A stretch of DNA of 64,000 bases, taken from Haloimpatiens sp042688525 (GTDB lineage Bacteria > Bacillota > Clostridia > Clostridiales > Clostridiaceae). The stretch spans positions 3,915,339 to 3,979,338 of the forward strand of contig NZ_JBHWAB010000001.1 in NCBI RefSeq assembly GCF_042688525.2. The letters run 5' to 3'. Positions within the stretch are counted from its first letter, which is position 1; each line of letters starts with the position of its first letter. Below, one piece after another: positions 1-16,359 of the stretch. The position numbers and the translations under genes are program-made. The notes beneath the pieces are model-generated. The model searched no databases, was not told the DNA's origin, and worked only from the letters and a program-made list of their open reading frames with translations.

Positions 1-1
1 G

Positions 2-547
2 ATAACTTTTCATGGTCCTATGCTTACATCAAATTTCGAAGATAAATATACCTTTAAAAGCTTATTTAATACACTCCAAAGTGGTTTAAATGAATATACT
101 GTTGGTTCTCTCAATTTATGTCTTAGAGATCAAAAAAAGATGATTACTGAAGGCTATTTAGTGGGAGGAAATTTATCATTAATTTGCAGCACATTAGGAA
201 CTCCATATGAAATAGATACCAAAAATAAAATCTTATTTATTGAAGACATAGATGAACCTCCTTATAAAATAGATCGAATGCTTACTCAACTATTAATATC
301 AAATAAATTACAGCAATGCCGAGGTTTTATAATTGGACATTTTACTAATTGTTATTCATCCTCTGATAGTATAAGTATATCCTTAGAACAAGTATTTAGA
401 GATAGGTTATTGTTTTTAAATAAACCTACAATTATGAATTTTTGTTGTGGGCATGATTATCCTAACTTAACTTTACCAATAGGAGCTAAAGTTAAATTAG
501 ATTGTATAAATAATAAAATTGTAATTTTAGATCCAGTAGTTAAATAA
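2..547 (+). CDS. LD-carboxypeptidase (peptidase S66), 3' part only
   Basis: C-terminal part of a serine peptidase of the S66 family (LdcA/MccF type). These enzymes cleave the L,D-bond of tetrapeptide stems during murein recycling, or detoxify peptidyl antibiotics. The reading frame is open to the left edge and begins with TFHGPM, a conserved block of the family, so the ATG inside that block is not the true start. The Glu of the catalytic triad is visible in the LFIEDIDEPPY block and the His in the GHDYPN block near the end; the catalytic Ser lies outside the window. The last strand (LPIGAKVKLD) is also typical. A hairpin with a T-run follows directly and ends the gene before the convergent rrn1 tRNAs. 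Family assignment is confident; substrate is not determinable. Confidence 0.85.
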   Translation: MTFHGPMLTSNFEDKYTFKSLFNTLQSGLNEYTVGSLNLCLRDQKKMITEGYLVGGNLSLICSTLGTPYEIDTKNKILFIEDIDEPPYKIDRMLTQLLISNKLQQCRGFIIGHFTNCYSSSDSISISLEQVFRDRLLFLNKPTIMNFCCGHDYPNLTLPIGAKVKLDCINNKIVILDPVVK

Positions 548-550
548 CCT

Positions 551-588
551 AAAAAAAAATAACTATGCATATTTGCATAGTTATTTTT
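551..588. terminator. Bidirectional terminator between the S66 gene and rrn1
   Basis: A perfect hairpin with 12-bp arms at 558-569 and 574-585 around a TATT loop is flanked by T-runs on both strands. It can stop the plus-strand peptidase gene and the minus-strand rrn1/tRNA-Cys transcript. Confidence 0.85.
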
Positions 589-661
589 GGAGGCGCCACC
601 CAGATTTGAACTGGGGATAAAGGCTTTGCAGGCCTCTGCCTTACCACTTGGCTATAGCGCC
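588..661 (-). tRNA. tRNA-Cys(GCA)
   Basis: The minus strand folds into a full cloverleaf with acceptor GGCGCTA/TGGCGCC, anticodon loop CTGCAAA (anticodon GCA) and T-loop TTCAAAT. The CCA end is encoded (TGG on the plus strand at 588). It is the last gene of the rrn1 transcript, 9 nt after tRNA-Phe. Confidence 0.95.
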
Positions 662-670
662 TTATTAAAT

Positions 671-746
<76 letters not shown>

Positions 747-751
747 ATCTT

Positions 752-868
752 ACCTGGCGACGACCTACTCTTCCACAGGGCTTCCCCTGCAGTACCATCG
801 GCGCTTCAAAGCTTAACCGTCCTGTTCGGAATGGGAAGGGGTGTTACCTTTGAGCCATAATCACCAGA
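752..868 (-). rRNA. rrf: 5S rRNA, rrn1
   Basis: Recognised from the conserved TCTGGTGATTATGGC start and the CGCCAGG end (minus strand), about 117 nt. It lies 37 nt from the 23S 3' end with no promoter between, so it depends on the rrn1 promoters. Ends are approximate by a few bases. Confidence 0.95.
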
Positions 869-905
869 TTATTGTTCTTTCAAAATTGCACAGTGTTAAT
901 TATTT

Positions 906-3802
<2,897 letters not shown>

Positions 3803-4020
3803 TTCTTAATTTTATCCAGTGAAACTATCGCGATTGATAGTTTACTTGAAATTTGAAATTGAATTTATTTCCACTGTGCAATTTTCAAAGAACAATTTTT
3901 TTCATTTTAATCGAGAGATTTCTATTTGTTAGCTCTTTCGAGTTAACTTTTTGGTCTCTCAAAATTAAACAGAGAAGATTCAGTGAATCCATTTTGCGAA
4001 AAGCTCATATGCTTTTCATT

Positions 4021-5540
<1,520 letters not shown>

Positions 5541-5625
5541 AAAAGTTTAATCTAAACTCAAATTCACTGACATTATGATTTATCATCATCATCTCTGTTT
5601 AATTTTCAAAGACCAGTTTTATCTT

Positions 5626-5641
5626 GCCGCCTCTCAGCGAC
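5626..5641 (-). promoter_or_regulatory. 5'-end stem-loop behind rrn1 P2
   Basis: On the minus strand GTCGC-TGAGAG-GCGGC can form a 5-bp stem with a 6-nt loop. It begins about 6 nt after the P2 -10 box, that is at the expected transcription start. The same motif follows the promoters of rrn2, rrn3 and rrn4. Confidence 0.6.
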
Positions 5642-5647
5642 TTTTAC

Positions 5648-5676
5648 ATTGTATCAAATTTATAACTTGATGTCAA
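5648..5676 (-). promoter_or_regulatory. rrn1 promoter P2 (sigma-A consensus)
   Basis: Minus strand TTGACA (5671-5676), 17-nt spacer, TACAAT (5648-5653) with an extended TGA just before it. It lies about 110 nt upstream of 16S, with the stem-loop and an antitermination-like CTTTGAAAATTAAACAGAG segment in between. Confidence 0.85.
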
Positions 5677-5718
5677 TGTTTTTTTAATCCTTAATACATA
5701 CTGTCGCTTTAATGACTC

Positions 5719-5748
5719 GTCATCCAAACGACAATATGTATTCTATCA
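5719..5748 (-). promoter_or_regulatory. rrn1 promoter P1 (extended -10) and its stem-loop
   Basis: Minus strand TGATAGAAT (5740-5748) has an extended -10 form but no recognisable -35. Seven nt further on, GTCGT-TTGG-ATGAC (5719-5732) can form a stem. The same -10/stem-loop arrangement occurs upstream of every rrn operon in the window. Confidence 0.5.
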
Positions 5749-5839
5749 TATTAGTAAACACATTTATAAAATCCATAGGCTTGTACATTAAATTATATTA
5801 ACTTTAATGTACTATACTCTGTTTTTCTTAATATAGTAC

Positions 5840-5868
5840 ATATTGATACACGAGGCAAAGTATAATAT
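5840..5868. promoter_or_regulatory. Conserved dyad upstream of rrn1
   Basis: TGATAC (5844-5849), 10 nt, GTAT (5860-5863), with flanking ATAT/ATAT symmetry. The gap to the P1 extended -10 is 95 nt. Equivalent elements occur at rrn2, rrn3 and rrn4 with the same spacing. The binding factor is unknown. Confidence 0.55.
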
Positions 5869-5874
5869 ATATTA

Positions 5875-6045
5875 TTCAACTTTCCCAATTAAAAATAGTC
5901 TTTTCAAGGAATAATCTATTGTCTCGAAACCTTTCACTTCAAAAAACAATTAATAATTTAAGATGTAAAACTAAGAATGAAAGTTTGCTGAAATATTTAT
6001 TTGCAATATATCATTTCCCTTCGCTAAACAATATTTTTATAGTCT
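5875..6045. repeat. Decayed copy of MITE-like family A
   Basis: One end reads TTCAACTTTC, followed by GAAACCTTTCACTTC; the other contains GCAATATATCATTTCCC and TTCGCTA. All of these match blocks of the intact copies at 19343 and 40852, but the middle is deleted and both ends have drifted. It abuts the 3' end of the Sir2 gene. Confidence 0.65.
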
Positions 6046-6781
6046 ATGACTTTACTATTGCACTATTAAGAACTTTACCTATACTATCATTTATAACTAA
6101 ATCAGCATTTTTATCATATGGAGTAGATGACTTATTAATTAAAACTAACTTATTTCCTTTATAATATTCTACAAGTCCTGCAGCAGGATAAACCACAAGA
6201 GAAGTTCCTCCAACTATTAACATATCTGCTTCTCTAATATGTTGAACAGACTTTTCAATCACATCCATATTTAAACTTTCTTCATAAAGAACCACATCTG
6301 GTTTTACAATACCTCCACATTCATCACATACAGGTACTACATTCTTACTACTTAATACATAATCTAAATTAAATGCTTTTCCACACTTCATGCAATAATT
6401 TCTATGTATAGAACCATGTAATTCTAAAACATTTTGTGAACCAGCAATTTGATGAAGTCCATCTATATTTTGAGTTATTACAGCACTTAACTTTCTTCTT
6501 TTTTCTAATTCTGCAAGCTTATTATGTGCTAAATTAGGTTTTGCATCCTTAAATATCATCATTTCTCTATAAAAATTAAAAAACTCTTCCGTATGATTTA
6601 CAAAAAAAGAATGACTTAACATAGTTTCTGGGGGATACTTAAATTTACTTTTTGTTTTATAAAGACCCTCATCAGATCTAAAATCTGGTATATTACTTTC
6701 TGTAGAAACACCTGCACCTCCAAAAAATACTATATTAGAGCTTTGCTCTATCATAAATTTAAGTTTTTCTATATTATTCAT
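6044..6781 (-). CDS. cobB: NAD-dependent protein deacylase, Sir2 family
   Basis: Sirtuin of about 245 residues, the usual bacterial length. It removes acyl groups from protein lysines using NAD+, releasing nicotinamide and O-acyl-ADP-ribose in the cytoplasm. Visible motifs are GGAGVSTESNIPDFRS (NAD binding), TQNIDGLH, the catalytic His in LELHGS, and a zinc knuckle CMKCG...CDECG. The start is set at the Met of MNNIEKLKF because AAGGGAG lies about 9 nt before it; an upstream Met would add 17 unconserved residues. The stop codon sits at the edge of a decayed MITE-like repeat, so the C-terminus may have been shaped by the insertion. It appears monocistronic and divergent from the next gene. Confidence 0.92.
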   Translation of the reverse strand: MNNIEKLKFMIEQSSNIVFFGGAGVSTESNIPDFRSDEGLYKTKSKFKYPPETMLSHSFFVNHTEEFFNFYREMMIFKDAKPNLAHNKLAELEKRRKLSAVITQNIDGLHQIAGSQNVLELHGSIHRNYCMKCGKAFNLDYVLSSKNVVPVCDECGGIVKPDVVLYEESLNMDVIEKSVQHIREADMLIVGGTSLVVYPAAGLVEYYKGNKLVLINKSSTPYDKNADLVINDSIGKVLNSAIVKS

Positions 6782-7160
6782 ATTATCACACTCCCTTTTA
6801 TAATATACCATAAATTTACTATTTGAGTACACTACTTGTTTTTTCTAAAATCCCCTAAAAATATACTCATAAGATGCAAACTTATCTTATACTTTGAAAA
6901 TACTATACTTTTTTCTTTCTTAATAATAAAAAAATATATATACCAAACCATAGATAATAATAATATTTTTAGTATACACTATACATATAATATAAATAAT
7001 TATTAAATAATTTAACAAAATAAATTTCTTTACATAATCTAATTATATAAACATCTTTTTCTCTGTTCATATTATATTTAATTTGCTTAATAAAATTAAC
7101 TGATTATGTTTTTAAACTTTGCTGCAGCTAATACTACTAATAATTATAAAATAATAATAA
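6782..7160. other. AT-rich divergent intergenic region
   Basis: About 380 nt of very AT-rich sequence between the divergent Sir2 and AbiEii-like genes. It must hold both promoters, but I see no convincing -35/-10 pair, RNA gene or repeat. Confidence 0.4.
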
Positions 7161-7172
7161 AAGGTGTTATGT

Positions 7173-8342
7173 ATGAATAATAAATTATCTTCTCCACTAA
7201 TTCATGAATATGATATTTTTGATAAACATTCTATAGCTAATGTTGCTAGTAAATATGGTTTTTATAGAAATTATATATTAGAGAAACATCTATGGGTATA
7301 CGAACTTATAGGACAATTTCAAAGAAAATGTAGCGATAATTGTATTCTTAAGGGAGGAGCTTGTACGCAACTTTATCTTCCTCTCCATGTTCAAAGGTGC
7401 ACTGCTGATATAGATTTTTTAACTAATTTATCTTCTTCTGACATCATTAAAATTTTAACTTCTATAAAGCAAGAATTTTCTTCTTATAAAATTAAAACTT
7501 CATTTTATCAATATACACCTGCAAAAGGTAAAACTTTACCTATGGCTACTTTTATGTTAGAACTTCCATTTCACTTTAGACCTAATAAAAAAATAAAAAA
7601 TCCTTCTTTAAAATTTGATTTTTTATTTATAGATATAAACCCATTGCACACGTATAAACCTTTAAATTGTAAAACTTTTGGAATGAATTTAAATTATTCT
7701 CCCTTATGTATATGTCATAATACGCTAATTAGTGATAAACTTCTTACTTTTGCTATTAATTCTGTTGGTCTTGAAACCTTCAAGCTAGATAGCTTCTATA
7801 AAAATATTTATGACTTATATTATTTAGTTACAACTTTTGATGACTTAAATACTTTTAAAACAGTATCTAAGTATATACTCCAAAGTATTTCTTTAGAGCT
7901 TTCTCTAAAAAATCTTCCTAGTGTGAATGTGAATAAAGTGCTTAATGACATTCTAAAAACATTATTTTATTTTTCTATTGTGGACTTAAATTATGAACAT
8001 AATAGGACTCCAAAAAAGTTAGAAAAATTTCAAAAACTTTTTCTTCAATCAGCTATAAAAATGAATTTAGATTCAAATACATGGAGTATTATGAGTATGC
8101 ATCTATATTTATGGGCTAACGCATTAAAAAAATACATTCATAATGTTAATCATTGTGAACTTACTAAATTAAGCTTAGTAAAAAAAGAGTATTCTGAATT
8201 TTTATCATTCAATTCTAAAACCAAAAAAAAATATATAAAAAATTTGAAACACAAAATATCATCTAAAAATAAATTATTCAATCTAAGACATATAAATGAT
8301 CCTGTAAGAATTATATATACCTATTACTTACTTTTTGACTAA
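7173..8342 (+). CDS. Orphan AbiEii/AbiGii-like nucleotidyltransferase
   Basis: Predicted 389-residue protein related to the toxin component of AbiE-type systems (DNA-polymerase-beta-like nucleotidyltransferases). The core motif LKGGACTQLYL...RCTADIDFL gives the GG...R-x-T-x-D-I-D signature with both metal-binding Asp. A later SDKLLTFA block matches the conserved Lys motif, and NIYDLYYLV matches the R/N-D-x-x-DLY helix. About 100 C-terminal residues are Lys/Leu/Asn-rich and unrecognised. The start is the ATG at 7173, preceded by AAAAGGTG; an in-frame GTG 9 nt upstream has no ribosome site. There is no AbiEi-type antitoxin beside it: upstream is Sir2 and downstream a LysM protein. The role is therefore open: solo defence effector, remnant, or housekeeping transferase. 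Confidence 0.7.
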   Translation: MNNKLSSPLIHEYDIFDKHSIANVASKYGFYRNYILEKHLWVYELIGQFQRKCSDNCILKGGACTQLYLPLHVQRCTADIDFLTNLSSSDIIKILTSIKQEFSSYKIKTSFYQYTPAKGKTLPMATFMLELPFHFRPNKKIKNPSLKFDFLFIDINPLHTYKPLNCKTFGMNLNYSPLCICHNTLISDKLLTFAINSVGLETFKLDSFYKNIYDLYYLVTTFDDLNTFKTVSKYILQSISLELSLKNLPSVNVNKVLNDILKTLFYFSIVDLNYEHNRTPKKLEKFQKLFLQSAIKMNLDSNTWSIMSMHLYLWANALKKYIHNVNHCELTKLSLVKKEYSEFLSFNSKTKKKYIKNLKHKISSKNKLFNLRHINDPVRIIYTYYLLFD

Positions 8343-8366
8343 TATATATTTTTAATAATTCAAAAA

Positions 8367-8406
8367 AATAATCTCTGAAGTTAATACTATTTTAGAGATT
8401 ATTTTT
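8367..8406 (+). terminator. Terminator after the AbiEii-like gene
   Basis: Arms AATAATCTCT and AGAGATTATT around a loop of about 16 nt, followed by TTTTT. Confidence 0.7.
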
Positions 8407-8474
8407 CATTTTTTTGTATAAAACCTATATTTTGGGAAAATATAGTAAATATATATAAGAAAGGAGTTGCTAAA

Positions 8475-9143
8475 ATGAAATTGCATAAAATAATATTAAC
8501 TATTTGTACTGTATTTATACTTGTTTCTATTTGTTATACTGTCTATAATCTTCTTACACCTATAGCTAATTCTAATTTGCCTGGTAACGAACAAAATTCA
8601 TATAATAATTATTCTAAAAATACTACTACTAAACACACAAATAAACACACAAACTTAAAAAAAGAAGAATTAATTGATCCATTTATAGTATCTGATGAAG
8701 ATATCAAAATGAAAGATACTAAAGATTACAATAATAAACCAAGTGAAAGTTTCATAAAATATGAGGTAAAAAAAGGAGATACTCTATTCAATATAGCTCG
8801 TCATCATATGTCTCATTGTGATATTAAAGAAGCAGTAAAAACTCTACAAAGTATAAATAAAATAAATACAAGCTCACAACTTAGTTATGGGGAAAAAATA
8901 TTAATTCCAACTTATAATTCAAAGTCTAAGGAGATACATAATAACTCTACTTATAACAATCATAAATCTCTTACGTACTTAATTAAGCCTGGAGATACAT
9001 TATATAAAATTGCAAAACATTATATTACATGGTGTTCCCCAGTTAGTGGTATAAACCAAATTGTAGAACTAAATAATTTACAGAATTCTGATATGATAAA
9101 AGAAGGTCAAAAAATTTTAATACCTTGCAGTACAAATCAATAA
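8475..9143 (+). CDS. Membrane-anchored protein with two LysM domains
   Basis: A 222-residue predicted cell-envelope protein. Residues 5-28 form one hydrophobic segment (ILTICTVFILVSICYTVYNLL) that should act as a signal anchor. A Asn/Lys/Thr-rich linker follows, then two LysM repeats: about 96-147 (YEVKKGDTLFNIA...GEKILIP) and about 166-218 (YLIKPGDTLYKIA...GQKILIP). LysM binds N-acetylglucosamine in peptidoglycan. Both repeats are longer than usual because of an insert with a Cys (MSHCDIKEAVK, ITWCSPVSGIN) between the first helix and the second. The start follows AGAAAGGAG. No catalytic domain is present, so it is likely a wall-binding or spore/division scaffold protein; its exact role is unknown. 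Confidence 0.8.
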   Translation: MKLHKIILTICTVFILVSICYTVYNLLTPIANSNLPGNEQNSYNNYSKNTTTKHTNKHTNLKKEELIDPFIVSDEDIKMKDTKDYNNKPSESFIKYEVKKGDTLFNIARHHMSHCDIKEAVKTLQSINKINTSSQLSYGEKILIPTYNSKSKEIHNNSTYNNHKSLTYLIKPGDTLYKIAKHYITWCSPVSGINQIVELNNLQNSDMIKEGQKILIPCSTNQ

Positions 9144-9182
9144 ACTACTACCAAGATAAACAACAGAGTTTTTTGTAAATTT

Positions 9183-9230
9183 TCTATAATAAAAAAACCA
9201 GGATTTTAATCCTGGTTTTTTTATTATAGA
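9183..9230. terminator. Bidirectional terminator between convergent genes
   Basis: A long, near-perfect inverted repeat (AAAAAACCAGGATT / AATCCTGGTTTTTT, extended by TCTATAATA / TATTATAGA). It serves both the LysM gene and the convergent small lipoprotein gene. Confidence 0.85.
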
Positions 9231-9256
9231 TATTATACTAATTTATTTTGTAAAAT

Positions 9257-9394
9257 TTATTGATTTTTGTATTCTATATTTCTTATTACTGATACTGCAT
9301 TTTCAGGTTTCTTTTTCTTTTCATTAGAACAACCAACGCAACATATAACTACCCCTACTAATAAGACTATTATCATTTTATTTATAAATTTCAC
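9257..9394 (-). CDS. Small predicted lipoprotein (45 aa)
   Basis: A short frame on the minus strand with GTG start, preceded by CGGAGG at 8-10 nt. The product has a Lys-containing start, a hydrophobic core (MIIVLLVGVVICC) and the Cys of CVGCSNEKKKK as a plausible lipidation site. A charged, short tail ending in EYKNQ follows. The lipobox is imperfect, with Cys rather than Leu at -3. The strong ribosome site, the signal-like N-terminus and a matching downstream terminator support a real gene. Function is unknown. Confidence 0.55.
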   Translation of the reverse strand: MKFINKMIIVLLVGVVICCVGCSNEKKKKPENAVSVIRNIEYKNQ

Positions 9395-9707
9395 AAATAT
9401 AACCTCCGAATTGATATTGTAAAATCACATAACAATACAATTATTTTAATTTTACTTACAATAGTACTAGTTATATGTTACCCACATTTTACTTAAGTTA
9501 TAAAAATATTTATCACATATTTTTATATTAATACTTATTTTTGTAAATTAAAACAAATGTATATATTATATAAAAGCTTTCATTTCAGTAATAAACTCTC
9601 AATTTTCATGGTACGATTTTATATAAACTTATAATTCACTGAATTTATTTAACTTCAGATCGATGAATGCTTATGAATTCTTAAAAAAAATTTATAATTT
9701 CCTAAAT
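9395..9707. other. Intergenic region with rrn-flank homology
   Basis: About 310 nt without a recognisable gene. The part from about 9632 to 9707 resembles the flank downstream of rrn4 (about 56302-56354), so the duplicated unit extends past the tRNA-Lys. The rest is featureless AT-rich DNA. Confidence 0.5.
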
Positions 9708-9740
9708 AAAAAAACATCACTTAAAAAAGTGATGTTTTTT
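9708..9740 (-). terminator. rrn2 terminator
   Basis: Minus strand ACATCACTT / AAGTGATGT hairpin followed by seven T, directly after the tRNA-Lys CCA. Confidence 0.85.
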
Positions 9741-9815
9741 GGTGATCTACCGGGGAATCGAACCCCGGACACCATGATTAAAAGTCATGTGCTCTACCAA
9801 CTGAGCTAGTAAATC
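9740..9815 (-). tRNA. tRNA-Lys(TTT), rrn2
   Basis: Cloverleaf with anticodon loop CTTTTAA (TTT), T-loop TTCGATT and CCA encoded. It starts about 8 nt after 5S, so it is processed from the rrn2 transcript. Confidence 0.95.
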
Positions 9816-9822
9816 ATATCTT

Positions 9823-9939
9823 ACCTGGCGACGACCTACTCTTCCACAGGGCTTCCCCTGCAGTACCATCGGCGCTTCAAAGCTTAACCGTCCTGTTCGG
9901 AATGGGAAGGGGTGTTACCTTTGAGCCATAATCACCAGA
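9823..9939 (-). rRNA. rrf: 5S rRNA, rrn2
   Basis: Same sequence as the rrn1 5S. It is separated from 23S by the same promoter-less 37-nt spacer. Confidence 0.95.
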
Positions 9940-9976
9940 TTATTGTTCTTTCAAAATTGCACAGTGTTAATTATTT

Positions 9977-12873
<2,897 letters not shown>

Positions 12874-13091
12874 TTCTTAATTTTATCCAGTGAAACTATC
12901 GCGATTGATAGTTTACTTGAAATTTGAAATTGAATTTATTTCCACTGTGCAATTTTCAAAGAACAATTTTTTTCATTTTAATCGAGAGATTTCTATTTGT
13001 TAGCTCTTTCGAGTTAACTTTTTGGTCTCTCAAAATTAAACAGAGAAGATTCAGTGAATCCATTTTGCGAAAAGCTCATTGGCTTTTCATT

Positions 13092-14611
<1,520 letters not shown>

Positions 14612-14695
14612 AAAAGTTTAATCTAAACTCAAATTCACTGACATTATGATTTATCATCATCATCTCTGTTTAATTTTCAAAGACCAGTTTGTTTT

Positions 14696-14711
14696 GCCGC
14701 CTCTCAGCGAC
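14696..14711 (-). promoter_or_regulatory. 5'-end stem-loop behind rrn2 P2
   Basis: Minus strand GTCGC-TGAGAG-GCGGC, 6 nt after the P2 -10 box. Sequence is identical to the rrn1 element. Confidence 0.6.
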
Positions 14712-14717
14712 TTTTAC

Positions 14718-14746
14718 ATTGTATCAAGTTTAAATGCTTTTGTCAA
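14718..14746 (-). promoter_or_regulatory. rrn2 promoter P2 (sigma-A consensus)
   Basis: Minus strand TTGACA (14741-14746), 17 nt, TACAAT (14718-14723) with extended TGA. Confidence 0.85.
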
Positions 14747-14783
14747 CAACTTTTTTTATTTTTCGTTGTTAACAATCTTGCTC

Positions 14784-14813
14784 GCCGCATCAGCGACAGG
14801 TATTATCTTATCA
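14784..14813 (-). promoter_or_regulatory. rrn2 promoter P1 (extended -10) and its stem-loop
   Basis: Minus strand TGATAAGAT (14805-14813) without a -35, then 7 nt, then GTCGC-TGAT-GCGGC (14784-14797), which can form the same 5-bp stem with a shorter loop. Confidence 0.45.
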
Positions 14814-14905
14814 CCATCTAATATACCATTGCACGACTTCATCTTTCAATATGATTAAATATATTCTTTATATTAGGTTTTTCTTTGAATATCTCTGTAT
14901 TTTGC

Positions 14906-14933
14906 ATATTGATACTCCTGGAAAAGTATATAT
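14906..14933. promoter_or_regulatory. Conserved dyad upstream of rrn2
   Basis: TGATAC (14910-14915), 10 nt, GTAT (14926-14929). It lies 96 nt from the P1 extended -10. Confidence 0.55.
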
Positions 14934-14984
14934 AAGGATTTTCATTTTTAAAAGTAATTTACTTAGTTTTTAGAACTATTAACT

Positions 14985-16181
14985 TTATTTTTTCACACTT
15001 TCACATATGTTAATAAACTTACATTTAGGTTTAATTCCTAAAATATATTTACTAAAAGGTAAAAAACTAATTAAATAACATATACAAGGTGTTATTACAA
15101 CAGTAAGAATACAAAGTATTATTGAAAATAATAATAAACAATGTTTAGGGGTTGACCATGTGTGATTTAATGTATTTACAACAAAGCTAATAAAATTAGA
15201 GTATCTAGGATGATCTATCAAACATACTTCAGGAATAATAATTACAGCAACTATAAAAACATGAAGTATATATGCAGGGAAAGAATATTCCGCAGTAAAT
15301 TTTAAAAATCTGTATAATTTATTTTTAAAATTAGATATATATAGCGCTATTAAGTAAAAAAATAAAATAGATATAATACAACAAAAAATATGTAAAGCGT
15401 GATTGAATCTTATAAAAGGTATAGGATCACCTATTTTATCTTTTATACTTGTATAATAAGAATATACTAATGTAATTGTATATATAGTAGAAAGTAATTT
15501 TCTATGTTTCCATATAATTTTTTTAAATTGTTCATAGACAAATATAATATATATTCCTATAACAAAATATATAGACCAAAAAACAGGAGTTACATTTATA
15601 AATTTTTGTTGAAATTTAGTAGGATTTTTAAATATCCATATTCCTATATTTTCAGATATAATATTATTATTTTTGAGTACCCACCAATAAAATATAAAAT
15701 ATAGAACAAGGAAAATTACTTTTATAGTTTTACTACATTTTAATAATTTTCTTGTAAAGAAAATTATTAATGGAAAATATAAATAAATTCTTAATACCAT
15801 TCCCATATACCAAAGATGTGTCCAACTGTTTCCTGATAAAATCTCCATTGTTATATATTTAAAAGTTAAAGGACTATTTTTTATTATTAAAAATGGTATA
15901 CACCAGATAGTATAAGGTATAAAAATATACTTTATTCTTTTCTTATAAAAATCTACTAAATTAAAATCATCATAATAACGATAAAATAATACCATTCCTG
16001 TTAAAGTAATGAAGATAGGCACTCCTATTTTTGATATTTCGTATATAAATTTTAATATAAGTATATCTGTAAAATTTGCCATTTTAGAATTAGAGTACAC
16101 TCCAATAGTATGTTGAATTACTATAAAAATAAATGCTATAGCTCTCAAAATATCCAATTCTAATATTCTACTTTTTTTCAT
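14985..16181 (-). CDS. Integral membrane acyltransferase (acyltransferase 3 family)
   Basis: About 398 residues with some ten hydrophobic segments, typical of OafA/YrhL-type acyltransferases. These move acetyl or other acyl groups onto cell-surface glycans, peptidoglycan or lipids. The N-terminal block ILELDILRAIAFIFIVIQHT carries the conserved D-x-x-R-A...H pattern of the family, and SWTHLWYMGMVL is the second conserved block. The start (MKKSRILELD) is chosen because AAGGAGAGG precedes it at the right distance; an upstream Met lacks a site. It stands alone between rrn2 and the ABC operon, with a bidirectional terminator upstream. Substrate cannot be told from sequence. Confidence 0.85.
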   Translation of the reverse strand: MKKSRILELDILRAIAFIFIVIQHTIGVYSNSKMANFTDILILKFIYEISKIGVPIFITLTGMVLFYRYYDDFNLVDFYKKRIKYIFIPYTIWCIPFLIIKNSPLTFKYITMEILSGNSWTHLWYMGMVLRIYLYFPLIIFFTRKLLKCSKTIKVIFLVLYFIFYWWVLKNNNIISENIGIWIFKNPTKFQQKFINVTPVFWSIYFVIGIYIIFVYEQFKKIIWKHRKLLSTIYTITLVYSYYTSIKDKIGDPIPFIRFNHALHIFCCIISILFFYLIALYISNFKNKLYRFLKFTAEYSFPAYILHVFIVAVIIIPEVCLIDHPRYSNFISFVVNTLNHTWSTPKHCLLLFSIILCILTVVITPCICYLISFLPFSKYILGIKPKCKFINICESVKK

Positions 16182-16230
16182 AATCCTCTCCTTAAATTTT
16201 ATCCATAATAATTTCATTTATTATTCAAAT

Positions 16231-16297
16231 AAAAAAAGCCTCTGCTTTGTTTTTAAACTTCATACCATAAGCAATAACAAATTAGAGGCTTTTTTTC
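16231..16297. terminator. Terminator of the GntR-ABC operon
   Basis: Arms AAAAAAAGCCTCT and AGAGGCTTTTTTT, with T-runs on both strands and a loop of about 40 nt. Confidence 0.75.
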
Positions 16298-16359
16298 ATT
16301 TAACTTATCAAATAAAAGTATATTTACAACTTAATAACTGCTTTGATTTTATAAAGCAT

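Noticed and set aside
5919..6164. Plus-strand frame of 81 codons
   Set aside because: It spans the decayed repeat and the antisense of the Sir2 3' end; no ribosome site.
14646..14858. Plus-strand frame of 70 codons upstream of rrn2
   Set aside because: It runs antisense through the rrn2 promoters and leader; no ribosome site.
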